From: Legionella anisa | Lineage (GTDB): Bacteria > Pseudomonadota > Gammaproteobacteria > Legionellales > Legionellaceae | Direction of reading: 5' to 3' | Assembly (NCBI RefSeq): GCF_001467525.1 | Contig: NZ_LNXS01000020.1 | Location: 1-36,760 of the forward strand | DNA: 36,760 nucleotides | Part shown: positions 25,969 through 34,861 of the stretch, in pieces | Layout: the number at the start of each line of letters is the position of its first letter | Position numbering within the stretch: the stretch's first letter is position 1 | Position numbers and translations under genes: made by a program | The notes under the pieces: model-generated | Told to the model about the DNA's origin: nothing | Seen by the model: only the letters and a program-made list of their open reading frames with translations | Database searches by the model: none

Positions 25969-27318
25969 ATGAAAGAGGTAACCATTGTTGGTTCGGGTTT
26001 GGCAGGGAGCTTACTCGCCCTCTATTTAGCAAAAAGAGGATATAAACTTGAATTATTTGATGCACGACCTGATCTAAGGACCCTGCGTGCAGAGGATGGG
26101 CGTTCAATTAACCTGGCTTTGTCATGTCGCGGCATAACCGGCATGGCAGGAGTAGACATCATGCCGCAGGTGAAAAAACTCATGGTTCCCATGCGTGCTC
26201 GTGCGATTCATGAAATGCAGGGGCAGATTAAATTTCAATCTTTTGGGCGACATCAAAATGAATACATTAATGCAATTCAACGCAATGATCTCAATAAATT
26301 ATTGCTTAATGAAGCAGAAAAGTATCCTGAAGTGACACTCAATTTCAACACGAAACTCATCGATTTGGATGTCGATAAAAAAATTGTCCTTTTTAAATTA
26401 CCTGATGGCACCATTTTAAAACGAAACTACGAACTTCTAATTGGAGCTGATGGGGCAGGTTCAGCAGTTCGTGAACAACTTCATGCAAAGCACTTAGTGC
26501 ATGCTTCACGTACTTACTTGCCTTATGGATATAAAGAACTCTCTATTGGTGAGCCTGCTCAAAAACATCTTATTCATGAACATTTACACCTCTGGCCAAG
26601 AGATGCCTTTTTGTTGTTAGGCAATCCTAATCTAAATCAATCAATTACAGGCTCCTTATTTTTGCCCTATGAGGGAAAAAATAGTTTTGCAGAATTGGAT
26701 AATGAGTTGAAAATTAAAGCCTTCTTTAAAAAAACTTTCCCAGATGCATATGCTGATATGCCCCATTTAATTGAAGAGTTTACCCAACATCCTACAGGTA
26801 ATATGAGTACTATAAAATGCGATCCCTGGTATTACCAGGATCAATGTCTGTTAATTGGAGATGCGGCACATGGGGTTGTACCCTTTTTTGGCCAAGGCAT
26901 GAATAGTGCGTTTGAAGATTGTCGTATTTTAAATGAGCTTTTAGATAAATATCATGATGATTGGAAGAAGATAATGCCCGCCTTTTATCAATCAAGGAAA
27001 ATAAATACTGATGCAGTGGCGCAAATGTCTATGGATAACTTCCATGAAATTCAAGTCGACATCAGAGATAGGCGATTCAATTTAAAAAAACAACTGGAGC
27101 TCGAATTAATGCATCGATATCCAGAAGACTATGTTTCAAAGCATGTTTTGGTAATGTTTACTAACACTCCTTATGCCGAAGCCCAAGCGCACGGGGAGTT
27201 ACAAGCAAAATTTTTAAATAAAATATCTGACCAAGTGGAGCGAATTGAAGAAATAGATTGGACTAAAGTAGAGAAAGAACTTAAACAATATGACAAAAAA
27301 TTGGCTAAATTGATTTGA
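25969..27318 (+). CDS. kmo: kynurenine 3-monooxygenase
   Basis: The 449-residue flavoprotein hydroxylates L-kynurenine at C3 using NADPH and O2, giving 3-hydroxykynurenine. Family marks are the N-terminal FAD motif VGSGLAGSLLALYLAKRG, LRAEDGRSINLALSCRG (kynurenine-site region), GADGAGSAVREQL, and GDAAHGVVPFFGQGMNSAFED near residue 298. A hydrophobic C-terminal membrane helix, present in eukaryotic KMO, is absent; the tail is charged. AAGGAG precedes the ATG. The next two plus-strand genes are oxidative enzymes and a facing set includes a dioxygenase and methyltransferase, so 3-hydroxykynurenine may be processed locally rather than only toward quinolinate and NAD. Confidence 0.93.
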   Translation: MKEVTIVGSGLAGSLLALYLAKRGYKLELFDARPDLRTLRAEDGRSINLALSCRGITGMAGVDIMPQVKKLMVPMRARAIHEMQGQIKFQSFGRHQNEYINAIQRNDLNKLLLNEAEKYPEVTLNFNTKLIDLDVDKKIVLFKLPDGTILKRNYELLIGADGAGSAVREQLHAKHLVHASRTYLPYGYKELSIGEPAQKHLIHEHLHLWPRDAFLLLGNPNLNQSITGSLFLPYEGKNSFAELDNELKIKAFFKKTFPDAYADMPHLIEEFTQHPTGNMSTIKCDPWYYQDQCLLIGDAAHGVVPFFGQGMNSAFEDCRILNELLDKYHDDWKKIMPAFYQSRKINTDAVAQMSMDNFHEIQVDIRDRRFNLKKQLELELMHRYPEDYVSKHVLVMFTNTPYAEAQAHGELQAKFLNKISDQVERIEEIDWTKVEKELKQYDKKLAKLI

Positions 27319-27354
27319 ATTTTAAAATCAATAAAAAATTCAAGGGGTTACTTT

Positions 27355-27368
27355 GTCAAAAATTTGAC
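27355..27368. promoter_or_regulatory. short inverted repeat between kmo and the next gene
   Basis: GTCAAA and TTTGAC flank two bases, 36 bases after the kmo stop. It could be a regulator site for the following gene. It is too short to end transcription. Function is unknown. Confidence 0.25.
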
Positions 27369-27533
27369 ACGTAGGTTATTTTTTATTCATTTTTATTGGC
27401 AGATCACGCTTTTTTTATGAAAAAAAAGCAAAAATATCCTTTTTTCAGAGTTTTTGTGAGGGAAAATGAGAAAAAAGTTGGTATGCGGCATGCATTGTTC
27501 AAAGTGTCCAACAAAATTCTCATGGAGATGGCT

Positions 27534-28295
27534 ATGAAAATCATACAAGATTATATTGATTCCAAACAACAAGAATTCATGAATCATCCTTTTTTTGAAA
27601 TACTTGAACAATTGAAAAGTTTAAAAGAATTGAGTTACTTTGTTCCTGAACTAACTTTTTGGGCTATGACCTTCCAAGATATTTTAAGAATCAACGAAGA
27701 ACGAGTGACTGACCCCTACTTAAGGAAAGTTGCCCGTCATCACAGACTCGAAGATGCAGGCCATGAAAAATGGTTTCTACATGATAAAAAATATATGGGG
27801 GCAGTGAATATCGACTCGGTAAATGATACGAATGATGTAAGTTGGCTCTACAGTAAAGAAACCCAACTAACTCGTGATGCTGCTTATGCTATTTTAGCCG
27901 AAGTTTATAAAGCAAATGATGAAATTCTGAATATTGTTCTCCTTTTAACTATTGAATCATCCGGACACGTTTTCTTTGAAAAAGTTGCAAAACAAGTGAA
28001 AAAAACTGGGGAAGATAAAAACCTTCAATATTTCTCCACATCACATTTGGAAGTAGAAATGGCTCATGCCTTGTTTGAAGAAGAAATGGAGCGCTCTTTA
28101 TTTTCAAGACAAATATCAGTCCCCACTCGACGTGAAGCATTAAAATTGGTTGACCGCTGCTATGATGCGTTTAACAAAATGTTCGATGGCTTGATTATTG
28201 CTTGTAATCGAAGACTTGAATTGGCAAAACAAAGGAATCAGCAAGATGCTGCAAACAAAGAACCAGTGGAACTTATCTCAAATAAAGCAGTGTAA
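27534..28295 (+). CDS. heme-oxygenase-like diiron (HDO-type) enzyme
   Basis: The 253-residue helical protein fits the heme-oxygenase-like, iron-containing redox family. Three ligand-like motifs stand out: E73-DAG-H77, E141-SSG-H145, and H171 in TSHLEVEMAH (171-178). HDO enzymes use two irons and O2 to oxidise or cleave small amine or acid substrates. The frame opens earlier, but ATG 27534 is preferred because GGAG lies about 7 bases upstream and the extra 46 residues are basic and unlike a domain. The next gene begins before or just after its stop, so they are probably translated together. Placement after kmo suggests a tryptophan-derived substrate (inference). Confidence 0.75.
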   Translation: MKIIQDYIDSKQQEFMNHPFFEILEQLKSLKELSYFVPELTFWAMTFQDILRINEERVTDPYLRKVARHHRLEDAGHEKWFLHDKKYMGAVNIDSVNDTNDVSWLYSKETQLTRDAAYAILAEVYKANDEILNIVLLLTIESSGHVFFEKVAKQVKKTGEDKNLQYFSTSHLEVEMAHALFEEEMERSLFSRQISVPTRREALKLVDRCYDAFNKMFDGLIIACNRRLELAKQRNQQDAANKEPVELISNKAV

Positions 28296-29625
28296 GAAAA
28301 AGTTTGGACAAGCGATGCTCAGTGATGAGCATTCGCTTGTTTTTTTTCGCGAAGATTTTGGCAAATTGATTCATTCCGCTCCAGTAGCTGTCTTTGAACC
28401 CGAGACTACTGAGGATGCACAATCATTCATACACTATGCTCATGAAAATCAATTACCTATAACGCTTCGCGGCAATGGCATGAGTCAAAGCGGTCAATCA
28501 CTTGCGGTTTCCGGTGGAGTAATCCTCAATATGAAACACTTTGATCATGCATCGGAAGCTAATTCAGACTCCATTTGGGTAGAAGCAAATACTTCCTGGG
28601 CCTCTTTATTGGATAATTCGTTAAAGCAGTCCCTCATTCCCTATGTAGTACCCCATAATTGTAATTTATCAGTGGGCGGTGTGCTTTCTGCAGGAGGGAT
28701 GGGAGCCTCATCAGGCAAATACGGCAGTGTAATTGCCCATGTCAAAGCCTTGGAAGTATTGATGGCCAATGGGGAATTGGTTAAAGCAGAAGAACACTCT
28801 TCTCTAATGCAGGCGTGTTTGGGTGGACAGGGACGTTTTGGTCTGATTACCAAAGCCTGCATTGCCTTAAGACCTTGTTTAAAAAATGTAAGGACATTCT
28901 TCGTGATCTATTTGGATAAAGACGAATGGCTTAATGATTTGCGTTTATGTCAAACAAAAGCAGATTATGTGGAATCATTTTGCACACCAGCCCTACAAGG
29001 TGCGAAGCTATCCGAAAAGGGGCGGTTGCCTTTTGCCCAATGGTTTTATTCCCTTCATGTAGCTCTAGAGTATGATAATCTTCCACCTGATTTTCATGAT
29101 TTGGGATTAAGGCCCTGGCGTTTACTCCATACCCAGGATGAATCAATCCATTCTTATTTACATCGCCATGATTCTCGTTTTAATGCAATGAAAATGACTG
29201 GACAATGGGAATTACAACATCCATGGTATGAGTGCTTTATACCCGGTTCACAATTAAATAATTTGGAAGAGTTATTAGCTGCTTTGCCCTTACACTACGC
29301 AACGGTAGTACATCTTGCCCGGATAGCGCACCATACCCCTGTTGGTTTTTTACAACTTCCTAAAGACAAAGATATTTTTGCTCTAATGATCCTTAATCCA
29401 GGCTTACCCAAAGCATTAATCCCGAGTTGTTTAGAAACAATGAAACAACTGGACGCACTTTTTTTACCCCAAGGCGGCAAGCGTTATCTTTCCGGATATT
29501 TAGGAGACTCTCCGGATAAAAAATTTTGGCAAAATCATTTTGAAGAACACTATACAGATTGGCTTAAACTAAAAGCACTCTATGATCCGCAAAATATTTT
29601 TTGCTCTGCGTTACATCATGATTAA
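28246..29625 (+). CDS. FAD-linked oxidase, cytokinin-dehydrogenase-like
   Basis: The 459-residue product has a PCMH-type FAD domain, with RGNGMSQSGQS near residue 75 and GGVLSAGGMGASSGKYGSVIAHV. This is closest in pattern to cytokinin dehydrogenases. A C-terminal substrate domain ends in YDPQNIFCSALHHD. The usual GHS histidine that binds FAD covalently is Met here (M79), so the flavin is probably non-covalent. ATG 28246 has AAGGA nine bases upstream and overlaps the preceding gene by 50 bases. ATG 28315 would avoid the overlap but lose a helix that looks native. Reaction and substrate are unknown. Confidence 0.75.
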   Translation: MLQTKNQWNLSQIKQCKKKFGQAMLSDEHSLVFFREDFGKLIHSAPVAVFEPETTEDAQSFIHYAHENQLPITLRGNGMSQSGQSLAVSGGVILNMKHFDHASEANSDSIWVEANTSWASLLDNSLKQSLIPYVVPHNCNLSVGGVLSAGGMGASSGKYGSVIAHVKALEVLMANGELVKAEEHSSLMQACLGGQGRFGLITKACIALRPCLKNVRTFFVIYLDKDEWLNDLRLCQTKADYVESFCTPALQGAKLSEKGRLPFAQWFYSLHVALEYDNLPPDFHDLGLRPWRLLHTQDESIHSYLHRHDSRFNAMKMTGQWELQHPWYECFIPGSQLNNLEELLAALPLHYATVVHLARIAHHTPVGFLQLPKDKDIFALMILNPGLPKALIPSCLETMKQLDALFLPQGGKRYLSGYLGDSPDKKFWQNHFEEHYTDWLKLKALYDPQNIFCSALHHD

Positions 29626-29799
29626 TGCAGGCAGGGATCCGTCTCTCAAAATAAACCCTAGTTTAAATTAGCATTGTAGCTTGGGTGCAATGCTTTATAT
29701 CCCTGCATGTCCCTACGCGCTATTTATTGGATAACGACTCAATACATCAAAAACTGACAATACACGAGCAAAGCGAGTGAGTAGTTTATGTGTTTTCAC

Positions 29800-30261
29800 T
29801 CACTCTACTTTCAAAGCGATATCCCAGATGTATCCAAAAGGATCTCTGAGCCGGGCTTTTTTATCACCCCAAAATTCTATATGTGGTTCTTCGATTGATT
29901 TGCAACCTTTTTGTAATGCCTCAGTGTAAATCTTTTCTACATCATCAACATACATATAAAAGATAAACGGTGGGGTAGTGTTCGTTTCCCAAGGAGCTTT
30001 CCCATCAAAGTTAAATGCACCTTCTTGATTTAATGTGAAATTTGTTCCTCTATAACGCATTCGCGCAAAAACAACACGTCCCGTTTCATCAGGCAATTCA
30101 AAAATTGGCACAATACCAAAAACTTCTGCATAAAAATTCATTGCTTTTTTTACATCTGTGACCACTAACATGGCGGTTAACCAATTTAATCCCGGCCATG
30201 GATGCGGTCTATCATCCACATTATCAAACCAATTCAGCGACGAAAATGAAATTGTACTCAT
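29800..30261 (-). CDS. VOC superfamily protein (glyoxalase/dioxygenase fold)
   Basis: The 153-residue protein has one VOC module made of two beta-alpha-beta units: LNWLTAMLVVTDVKKAMNFYAEVFG, then TPPFIFYMYVDDVEKIYTEALQKG. It ends in KKARLRDPFGYIWDIA. It most resembles PhnB-like VOC proteins, whose members include glyoxalases, antibiotic-binding proteins and dioxygenases. It is the third gene of a minus-strand set (dioxygenase, methyltransferase, VOC), 67 bases after the methyltransferase. AGAGGA lies before the ATG. Confidence 0.85.
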   Translation of the reverse strand: MSTISFSSLNWFDNVDDRPHPWPGLNWLTAMLVVTDVKKAMNFYAEVFGIVPIFELPDETGRVVFARMRYRGTNFTLNQEGAFNFDGKAPWETNTTPPFIFYMYVDDVEKIYTEALQKGCKSIEEPHIEFWGDKKARLRDPFGYIWDIALKVE

Positions 30262-30328
30262 AACAATCCTCTGTAAAAAAACTTAAATTTTAGTTTAACG
30301 TGATTAATCAACCAATTAAATTCAATGC

Positions 30329-31327
30329 TTACTTCTTAGGCTTAAATTCCATTAAAGTAAATAAGCTATTCGTTGGATAACTGTTTTTAAAAGTAAATCC
30401 TGCCGGTTCAATTGATTTTTGCCATTCGGATAAGGTGCGTTGCCTGCCGCCTAATAAGACCATCATCACAATGTCCATCGTTTTATTTGGATGGGGCTTA
30501 TCATCATCTGGCATGACTTGTTCAGCAATAAATAAAGTGGCATTTTGGGACATTTGGTGTGCACAGTTCTTTAATATTTTATGCATCATTTCATCATTAA
30601 AATCATGCAAAACTCCTTTAAAAATATAGGCATCTGCTGATGGGATTGTCGCAAAAAAATCTCCTTCTTGAAGCGTGACTTTATTGGAGAACTTATTAGG
30701 ATCCAATTGACAAATAACTGCAGGGGTATCAAAAAGAATCGCTTTTAATTCGGGGTGTTGTTTGGTAATTGCATTCACCAGTCCTCCGCGCCCCCCGCCC
30801 ATATCAACGAAACTGGAAAACACCGAGAAATTGAATGCATGGCTAATCGCTGCCTCATCATAAGAAGATAGTTTGGCCATTCCTCTATCAAAATTCTGCT
30901 GCTTCTCTGGATTTTTACTAAGAAAACTAAAAAAATCATCACCATGTTGTATTTCAAATGCTGGCTTTCCAGTATTAAGACTCATATCCAGCTGAGAAAA
31001 AGCTTGCCACCAAGTATCATCAACCATACACAATACATCGCGCATGGAGTGAGGATCATCGTCACACAGCGGTTTGGATAATTCGGTCAACGAATAAAAA
31101 CCATTGTCGTAATTAAATAAATCATAACCACTTAGAAACTTTAATACTCTATCAAGCAATTCCGGCTTACTTTCTGTAACCTTCGCCAATTCATCAATCT
31201 TTTTAGGTCCAGATGACAGATGATTTGCTACACCTAATTTAGCTACAGCATGTAATGCTCGTGAAACGACATACCAACGTGACATGATGGCTAATTGAAT
31301 ATGAGGTTTATCCATTTGTGAGTGCAT
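30329..31327 (-). CDS. O-methyltransferase (plant COMT-like, SAM-dependent)
   Basis: The 332-residue protein belongs to the family-2 O-methyltransferases (caffeate, acetylserotonin and antibiotic-type). An N-terminal dimerisation winged-helix domain (SRALHAVAKLGVANHLSSGPKKIDELAKV) precedes the SAM fold with VDMGGGRGGLVNAI. The catalytic His lies in KGVLHDFNDEMM, at the usual place. Typical substrates carry a phenolic hydroxyl. AAGGA sits before the ATG. It lies between the DODA dioxygenase (78 bases upstream) and the VOC gene, so it probably acts on the same phenol or aminophenol. Confidence 0.88.
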   Translation of the reverse strand: MHSQMDKPHIQLAIMSRWYVVSRALHAVAKLGVANHLSSGPKKIDELAKVTESKPELLDRVLKFLSGYDLFNYDNGFYSLTELSKPLCDDDPHSMRDVLCMVDDTWWQAFSQLDMSLNTGKPAFEIQHGDDFFSFLSKNPEKQQNFDRGMAKLSSYDEAAISHAFNFSVFSSFVDMGGGRGGLVNAITKQHPELKAILFDTPAVICQLDPNKFSNKVTLQEGDFFATIPSADAYIFKGVLHDFNDEMMHKILKNCAHQMSQNATLFIAEQVMPDDDKPHPNKTMDIVMMVLLGGRQRTLSEWQKSIEPAGFTFKNSYPTNSLFTLMEFKPKK

Positions 31328-31405
31328 TTACAATTCCTTTTAATTCGGTTTATTTATTATTTGTTAATTGGATCAAAAAGTTAAGTGTTCTTGTTTATTT
31401 AAATT

Positions 31406-32209
31406 TCATGCCCAAAAAAATGTGCGCATTGAAACAGAACTATTCTCAATCCCTTCATAAATGAAAACGAGCTCGTCTTCACTGCGAGCAGCACCTAAAA
31501 TATAAAGCAATGGAGAATAGTGATCACGGGTAGGAACACTCAGTTGTCCTGCAAGGGTATCACCATAATGGCGAATCAATGCTGCAAAATCTCTATTTAT
31601 TAGTTTTTCCTTGAGCCATTTGTCAAATTCAATTGCCCAATCATAGGGTTTTGATTTACATTCCCAACTAATCTTGGAAAGGTTATGTACTAAATTACCG
31701 CTACCGACAATGAGAATATCTCGTTCTCGTAGCAAGTAGAGTTGCTGCCCAATGTGATAATGGAACTCATCAGGTTTTTCTATATCAATACTAAGCTGAA
31801 CAATAGGGATACTCGCCCGAGGATATATATGGCGCATCACCGACCAAGTCCCATGATCCAACCCCCATTGCCCATCATCCAGATTGATTGAAGTCTCGGT
31901 AACAAGGGTTTTAATCAGTTCTGCCGTTTCAGGTGCTCCTGGGGCTGGATATACCACCTTACACAGTTTTTGGGGGAAGCCATAAAAATCGTGAATGGTT
32001 CTGGGATTTAGCATATGGGTGACCCAAGTGCCCGTCGTTAACCAGTGTGCTGAAATGCATACGATCGCTTTGGGTTGAGGAATTTTGTTACCTAATGCTT
32101 GCAAACTCAATGTAAATTTATTGGTTTGAATCGCATTCATAGGGCAGCCATGCCCTATAAAAAGTAACGGCATCCGCGCCTTAGGGTCCAAATGATCCTT
32201 TATGTCCAT
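31406..32209 (-). CDS. ygiD: DODA/LigB-type extradiol dioxygenase (YgiD-like)
   Basis: The 267-residue enzyme matches the 4,5-DOPA dioxygenase group of the LigB superfamily. Metal-site residues visible are H20 (FIGHGCPMNAI) and H55 (ISAHWLTTG), with a third His likely in the late TRDHYSPLLYILGAA segment. H119 (GLDHGTWSV) and H175 (SGNLVHNL) fit the catalytic positions. Relatives open catechol or 2-aminophenol rings. It heads a minus-strand trio with the methyltransferase and VOC genes. Its own ribosome-binding site is weak (GGTG). Confidence 0.88.
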   Translation of the reverse strand: MDIKDHLDPKARMPLLFIGHGCPMNAIQTNKFTLSLQALGNKIPQPKAIVCISAHWLTTGTWVTHMLNPRTIHDFYGFPQKLCKVVYPAPGAPETAELIKTLVTETSINLDDGQWGLDHGTWSVMRHIYPRASIPIVQLSIDIEKPDEFHYHIGQQLYLLRERDILIVGSGNLVHNLSKISWECKSKPYDWAIEFDKWLKEKLINRDFAALIRHYGDTLAGQLSVPTRDHYSPLLYILGAARSEDELVFIYEGIENSSVSMRTFFWA

Positions 32210-32446
32210 AATGAAGCACCGTAAATCCGTACTCGCTTAGTATCATATTAGTTCAAAAAAACTCCAGATGCTTAAATGCAAATCATTACTGCAAAGAAAA
32301 ATGTCTATGCTACACAATGTAATGCTCGGGGTTGTACCTTGTATATTAGAGAAAACTTTAATTACCAATTTTAATGTGCTCAATTAATATTCTCTTAATC
32401 TATTTTTGTTATTTTTTGCGACAACTTAACTTTACTGAGATTAATT

Positions 32447-32692
32447 ATGTGGCATTTGAAAGTAATGCGTGAATTGTTAAAAGTACTTCCAGAAATAAAT
32501 AGAAATGAGGGAGAAACTTTTTTAAAAGAGCTTTTTTCATCTGTGGCGCGCGTAGTAAATAATCCTGAAATAGAGTTCTTCCTAGGTCTTGTTGAGAAAT
32601 CTTTTTTAAAATTTGAGAATAAAAAACCTGGCTCAGTCTCTCTAACTGAATTCTCCAGACACATATTGGGACTTACTCTACTCTATATTTAA
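32447..32692 (+). CDS. small helical hypothetical protein
   Basis: The 81-residue product is helical and amphipathic, ending in a hydrophobic LGLTLLYI. It is not recognised. The ribosome-binding site is weak (GAG). It is followed 90 bases on by another unrecognised helical protein, with which it may be co-transcribed. It could be a chance frame. Confidence 0.4.
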   Translation: MWHLKVMRELLKVLPEINRNEGETFLKELFSSVARVVNNPEIEFFLGLVEKSFLKFENKKPGSVSLTEFSRHILGLTLLYI

Positions 32693-32782
32693 TCCAGTAA
32701 TGAACGCGCCATCTGGAATGTAGATTTCATCCCTACATTAGGAAAAATCGAGCAATTTTTAGATGTTGGGCAAGGAGAATTG

Positions 32783-33172
32783 ATGATTAAGTTTCTCAAC
32801 CGGATTGAAATAGAGACATTAGTAAGTTTAAATCACAGCTTGAATATCGATTTCGATCATTTACGATCCATTTTAAATAAATGCGCTACCTCAGAGCTCA
32901 TTGAAAACGGTCTCTTGGGCATAGAAAACGGCACCGCAAGTATAGCTCAATTTTTTATTGATAATTATGCTTCAGAATTGAATAAAAATGATTCTAGTGC
33001 AGGGTTTAAACTGCTCGTCCAAGATGCCATGACATTAGTTGAACGTCAGAAAGATCAGATTTTACCATCAATTTCTTTTGCTAAATCACATCGATTAAGT
33101 ATATTTCAATCGATTACAGAGAGTAGCGATGAGTCAGTAGCTACCTACAACAGCTCCCTGCCAATACGATAG
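32783..33172 (+). CDS. small hypothetical protein
   Basis: The 129-residue product is helical in its first 100 residues and has a Ser-rich tail (ESSDESVATYNSSLPIR). No domain, signal peptide or membrane segment was recognised. ATG 32783 is chosen because AAGGAG lies 6 bases upstream; the frame is also open from a TTG one codon earlier. Its C-terminal polar tail is compatible with a small secreted effector, but there is no positive evidence. Confidence 0.55.
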   Translation: MIKFLNRIEIETLVSLNHSLNIDFDHLRSILNKCATSELIENGLLGIENGTASIAQFFIDNYASELNKNDSSAGFKLLVQDAMTLVERQKDQILPSISFAKSHRLSIFQSITESSDESVATYNSSLPIR

Positions 33173-33367
33173 TATTGAATTCCGGGAATCCACTCACCCA
33201 GTATATGAAGAAATTCCCTCCATCAATACTCACTGAATGGCACATAAGTTCAAAAAAAAAATTTATGTGCTAATTTTCAACTCTCTCTTGTAAAAAAAGG
33301 ACCTACAGGTCAAAATCAATGCAACATAATATCCCAATGGCCGTCAATCTAAGAAGAATGTGGGTGT

Positions 33368-33454
33368 TGTCATTTCTGCGAAGGCAGGAATCCATCCATG
33401 ATTAAGCACTTTGCCAAATATAAAAATGGATCCCCGCCTACGCGGGGGATGACA
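33368..33454. repeat. inverted repeat with GC-rich hairpins
   Basis: A left unit starting TGTCATTTCTGCG (33368-33395) and a right unit ending GGGGGATGACA (33426-33454) are inverted copies with several differences. Each is itself a hairpin; the right has CCCCGC (33432-33437) paired with GCGGGG (33442-33447). This kind of TGTCATCCC...GGATCCA repeat is related in its core to the hairpin at 4960-4986. The wider gap from 33173 to 33536 holds no gene. Confidence 0.65.
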
Positions 33455-33463
33455 GAATTACTC

Positions 33464-33518
33464 AGGGATAGCAGGGTTACATAGGGATGGCAAGGTACAT
33501 AGGAATGATGAATTACAA
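33464..33518. repeat. three imperfect 18-19-base tandem repeats upstream of the MFS gene
   Basis: AGGGATAGCAGGGTTACAT, AGGGATGGCAAGGTACAT and AGGAATGATGAATTACAA follow one another directly, decaying toward the MFS start at 33537. They occupy the position expected for its leader. No function is known. Confidence 0.45.
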
Positions 33519-33536
33519 TCTTTGGCCCCATAAATC

Positions 33537-34799
33537 ATGAATAAAGAGCAATATAAAATTGTGACACTTACCGCCTTAGGCGGTGCATTAGAATTTTATG
33601 ATTTTACGATTTACGCACTCTTTGCGTCCTACATTAGCCACAACTTTTTCGCAAACACCAATACGCTTATTGGATTAATTAATACTTTTGCCGTCTTTGC
33701 GCTTGGATATTTAGCACGACCTATAGGTGGCATGGTTTTTGGTCACTTAGGCGATAAATTCGGTCGAAAATCCGCCTTTTCACTCGCCGTTTTTATGATG
33801 GCAACCGCAACTTTGCTGATGGGATGTTTACCTAATTATCAATCCATTGGTATTGCAGCACCCATCAGCCTCATTTTTTTACGCCTGGTGCAAGGATTCT
33901 CTGTTGGTGGAGAAATTCCGGGAGCTGCCGTATTTACGATCGAGCATGTCCCTCAGGAAAAGCGAGGGTTTTCTATCGGTCTTGTATTCATGTGTATTAC
34001 CCTTGGCAATAGCCTGGGTGCATTAGTAGGGTTTATTCTTACATCACTATTAAACCAGGAGCAAATGATGGCCTGGGGCTGGCGTATTCCTTTTGTAATT
34101 GGATTTGGCTTAGGGATTATTAGCTATATTATTCGCAGACAGTCAATTGAAACTCCTGTTTTTCTAACTATGTTAAAAGAAGAAAAATTACATCATCAAC
34201 CATTTTGGGGACTGTGGCGTTTATCATGGGAAAAATTGCTCTATGCTTTTTTATTTACTGCCGTATCCTCCAGCATTATTTCGCTTTTTTTGTATTTACC
34301 TGCCTACCTTACTTCTATAGTGAAACTTAAGGTAACGCATACTTATTTAATTAATTTAGTAAGCTTTTTAAGTTTTGCAGTACTCACTGCAGTCTTTGGC
34401 AGCCTATCCGATCGTTGTAATCGTAAAAAATTACTTATGACTGGGGCCTTACTTTTGATTTTATCCTGTTACCCGCTTTTTTATGGTCTGAATCATTTTG
34501 GTGAATCGTTTATTTGGATCTTTACCTTATGTTTCGCTTTATTTGGTGCAATGATCAATGGCAGTTATGTAGTACTTATTAGTGAATCATTCCCAGCCCA
34601 TTTACGTTATTCCGGGGTTGGATTTAGCTATAGCCTTGGTATTGCCTTATTTGGGGGAATTGCACCGCTTGCCTTTACTCAGCTCATCCACACATTGAAG
34701 TTACCCGAAGCGCCCGCTCTATACCTATTGATTTGCGCCTGTGCCACGCTCATCGCTATTCTGTGTTCGGAACCTCGAAAAAAAATACTCGTGCCTTAA
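33537..34799 (+). CDS. MFS transporter, metabolite:H+ symporter (MHS/ProP-like)
   Basis: This 420-residue protein has twelve membrane segments and the metabolite-proton symporter marks. They are GGALEFYDFTIYALFASYI in TM1, the loop 2-3 motif GHLGDKFGRK (about residues 74-83), the mid-protein LRLVQGFSVGGEIPGAAVF, and a second GSLSDRCNRKK after TM8. Members import betaine, proline, dicarboxylates, shikimate or aromatic compounds with protons. In Legionella several MFS proteins of this general type feed amino acids from the phagosome, so a nutrient role is reasonable, but the substrate is unknown. It converges with the PP2C gene. Confidence 0.88.
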   Translation: MNKEQYKIVTLTALGGALEFYDFTIYALFASYISHNFFANTNTLIGLINTFAVFALGYLARPIGGMVFGHLGDKFGRKSAFSLAVFMMATATLLMGCLPNYQSIGIAAPISLIFLRLVQGFSVGGEIPGAAVFTIEHVPQEKRGFSIGLVFMCITLGNSLGALVGFILTSLLNQEQMMAWGWRIPFVIGFGLGIISYIIRRQSIETPVFLTMLKEEKLHHQPFWGLWRLSWEKLLYAFLFTAVSSSIISLFLYLPAYLTSIVKLKVTHTYLINLVSFLSFAVLTAVFGSLSDRCNRKKLLMTGALLLILSCYPLFYGLNHFGESFIWIFTLCFALFGAMINGSYVVLISESFPAHLRYSGVGFSYSLGIALFGGIAPLAFTQLIHTLKLPEAPALYLLICACATLIAILCSEPRKKILVP

Positions 34800-34861
34800 G
34801 GCAGTGAATATACACGTCATTCATAGCATGGAAAGGTGTAAATGTTTCGAGGACCGAAGAG

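Noticed and set aside
33464..33482. Resemblance to the I-SceI homing endonuclease site
   Set aside because: Several bases differ from the known site and the stretch is better explained by the tandem repeat; no homing endonuclease gene is present.
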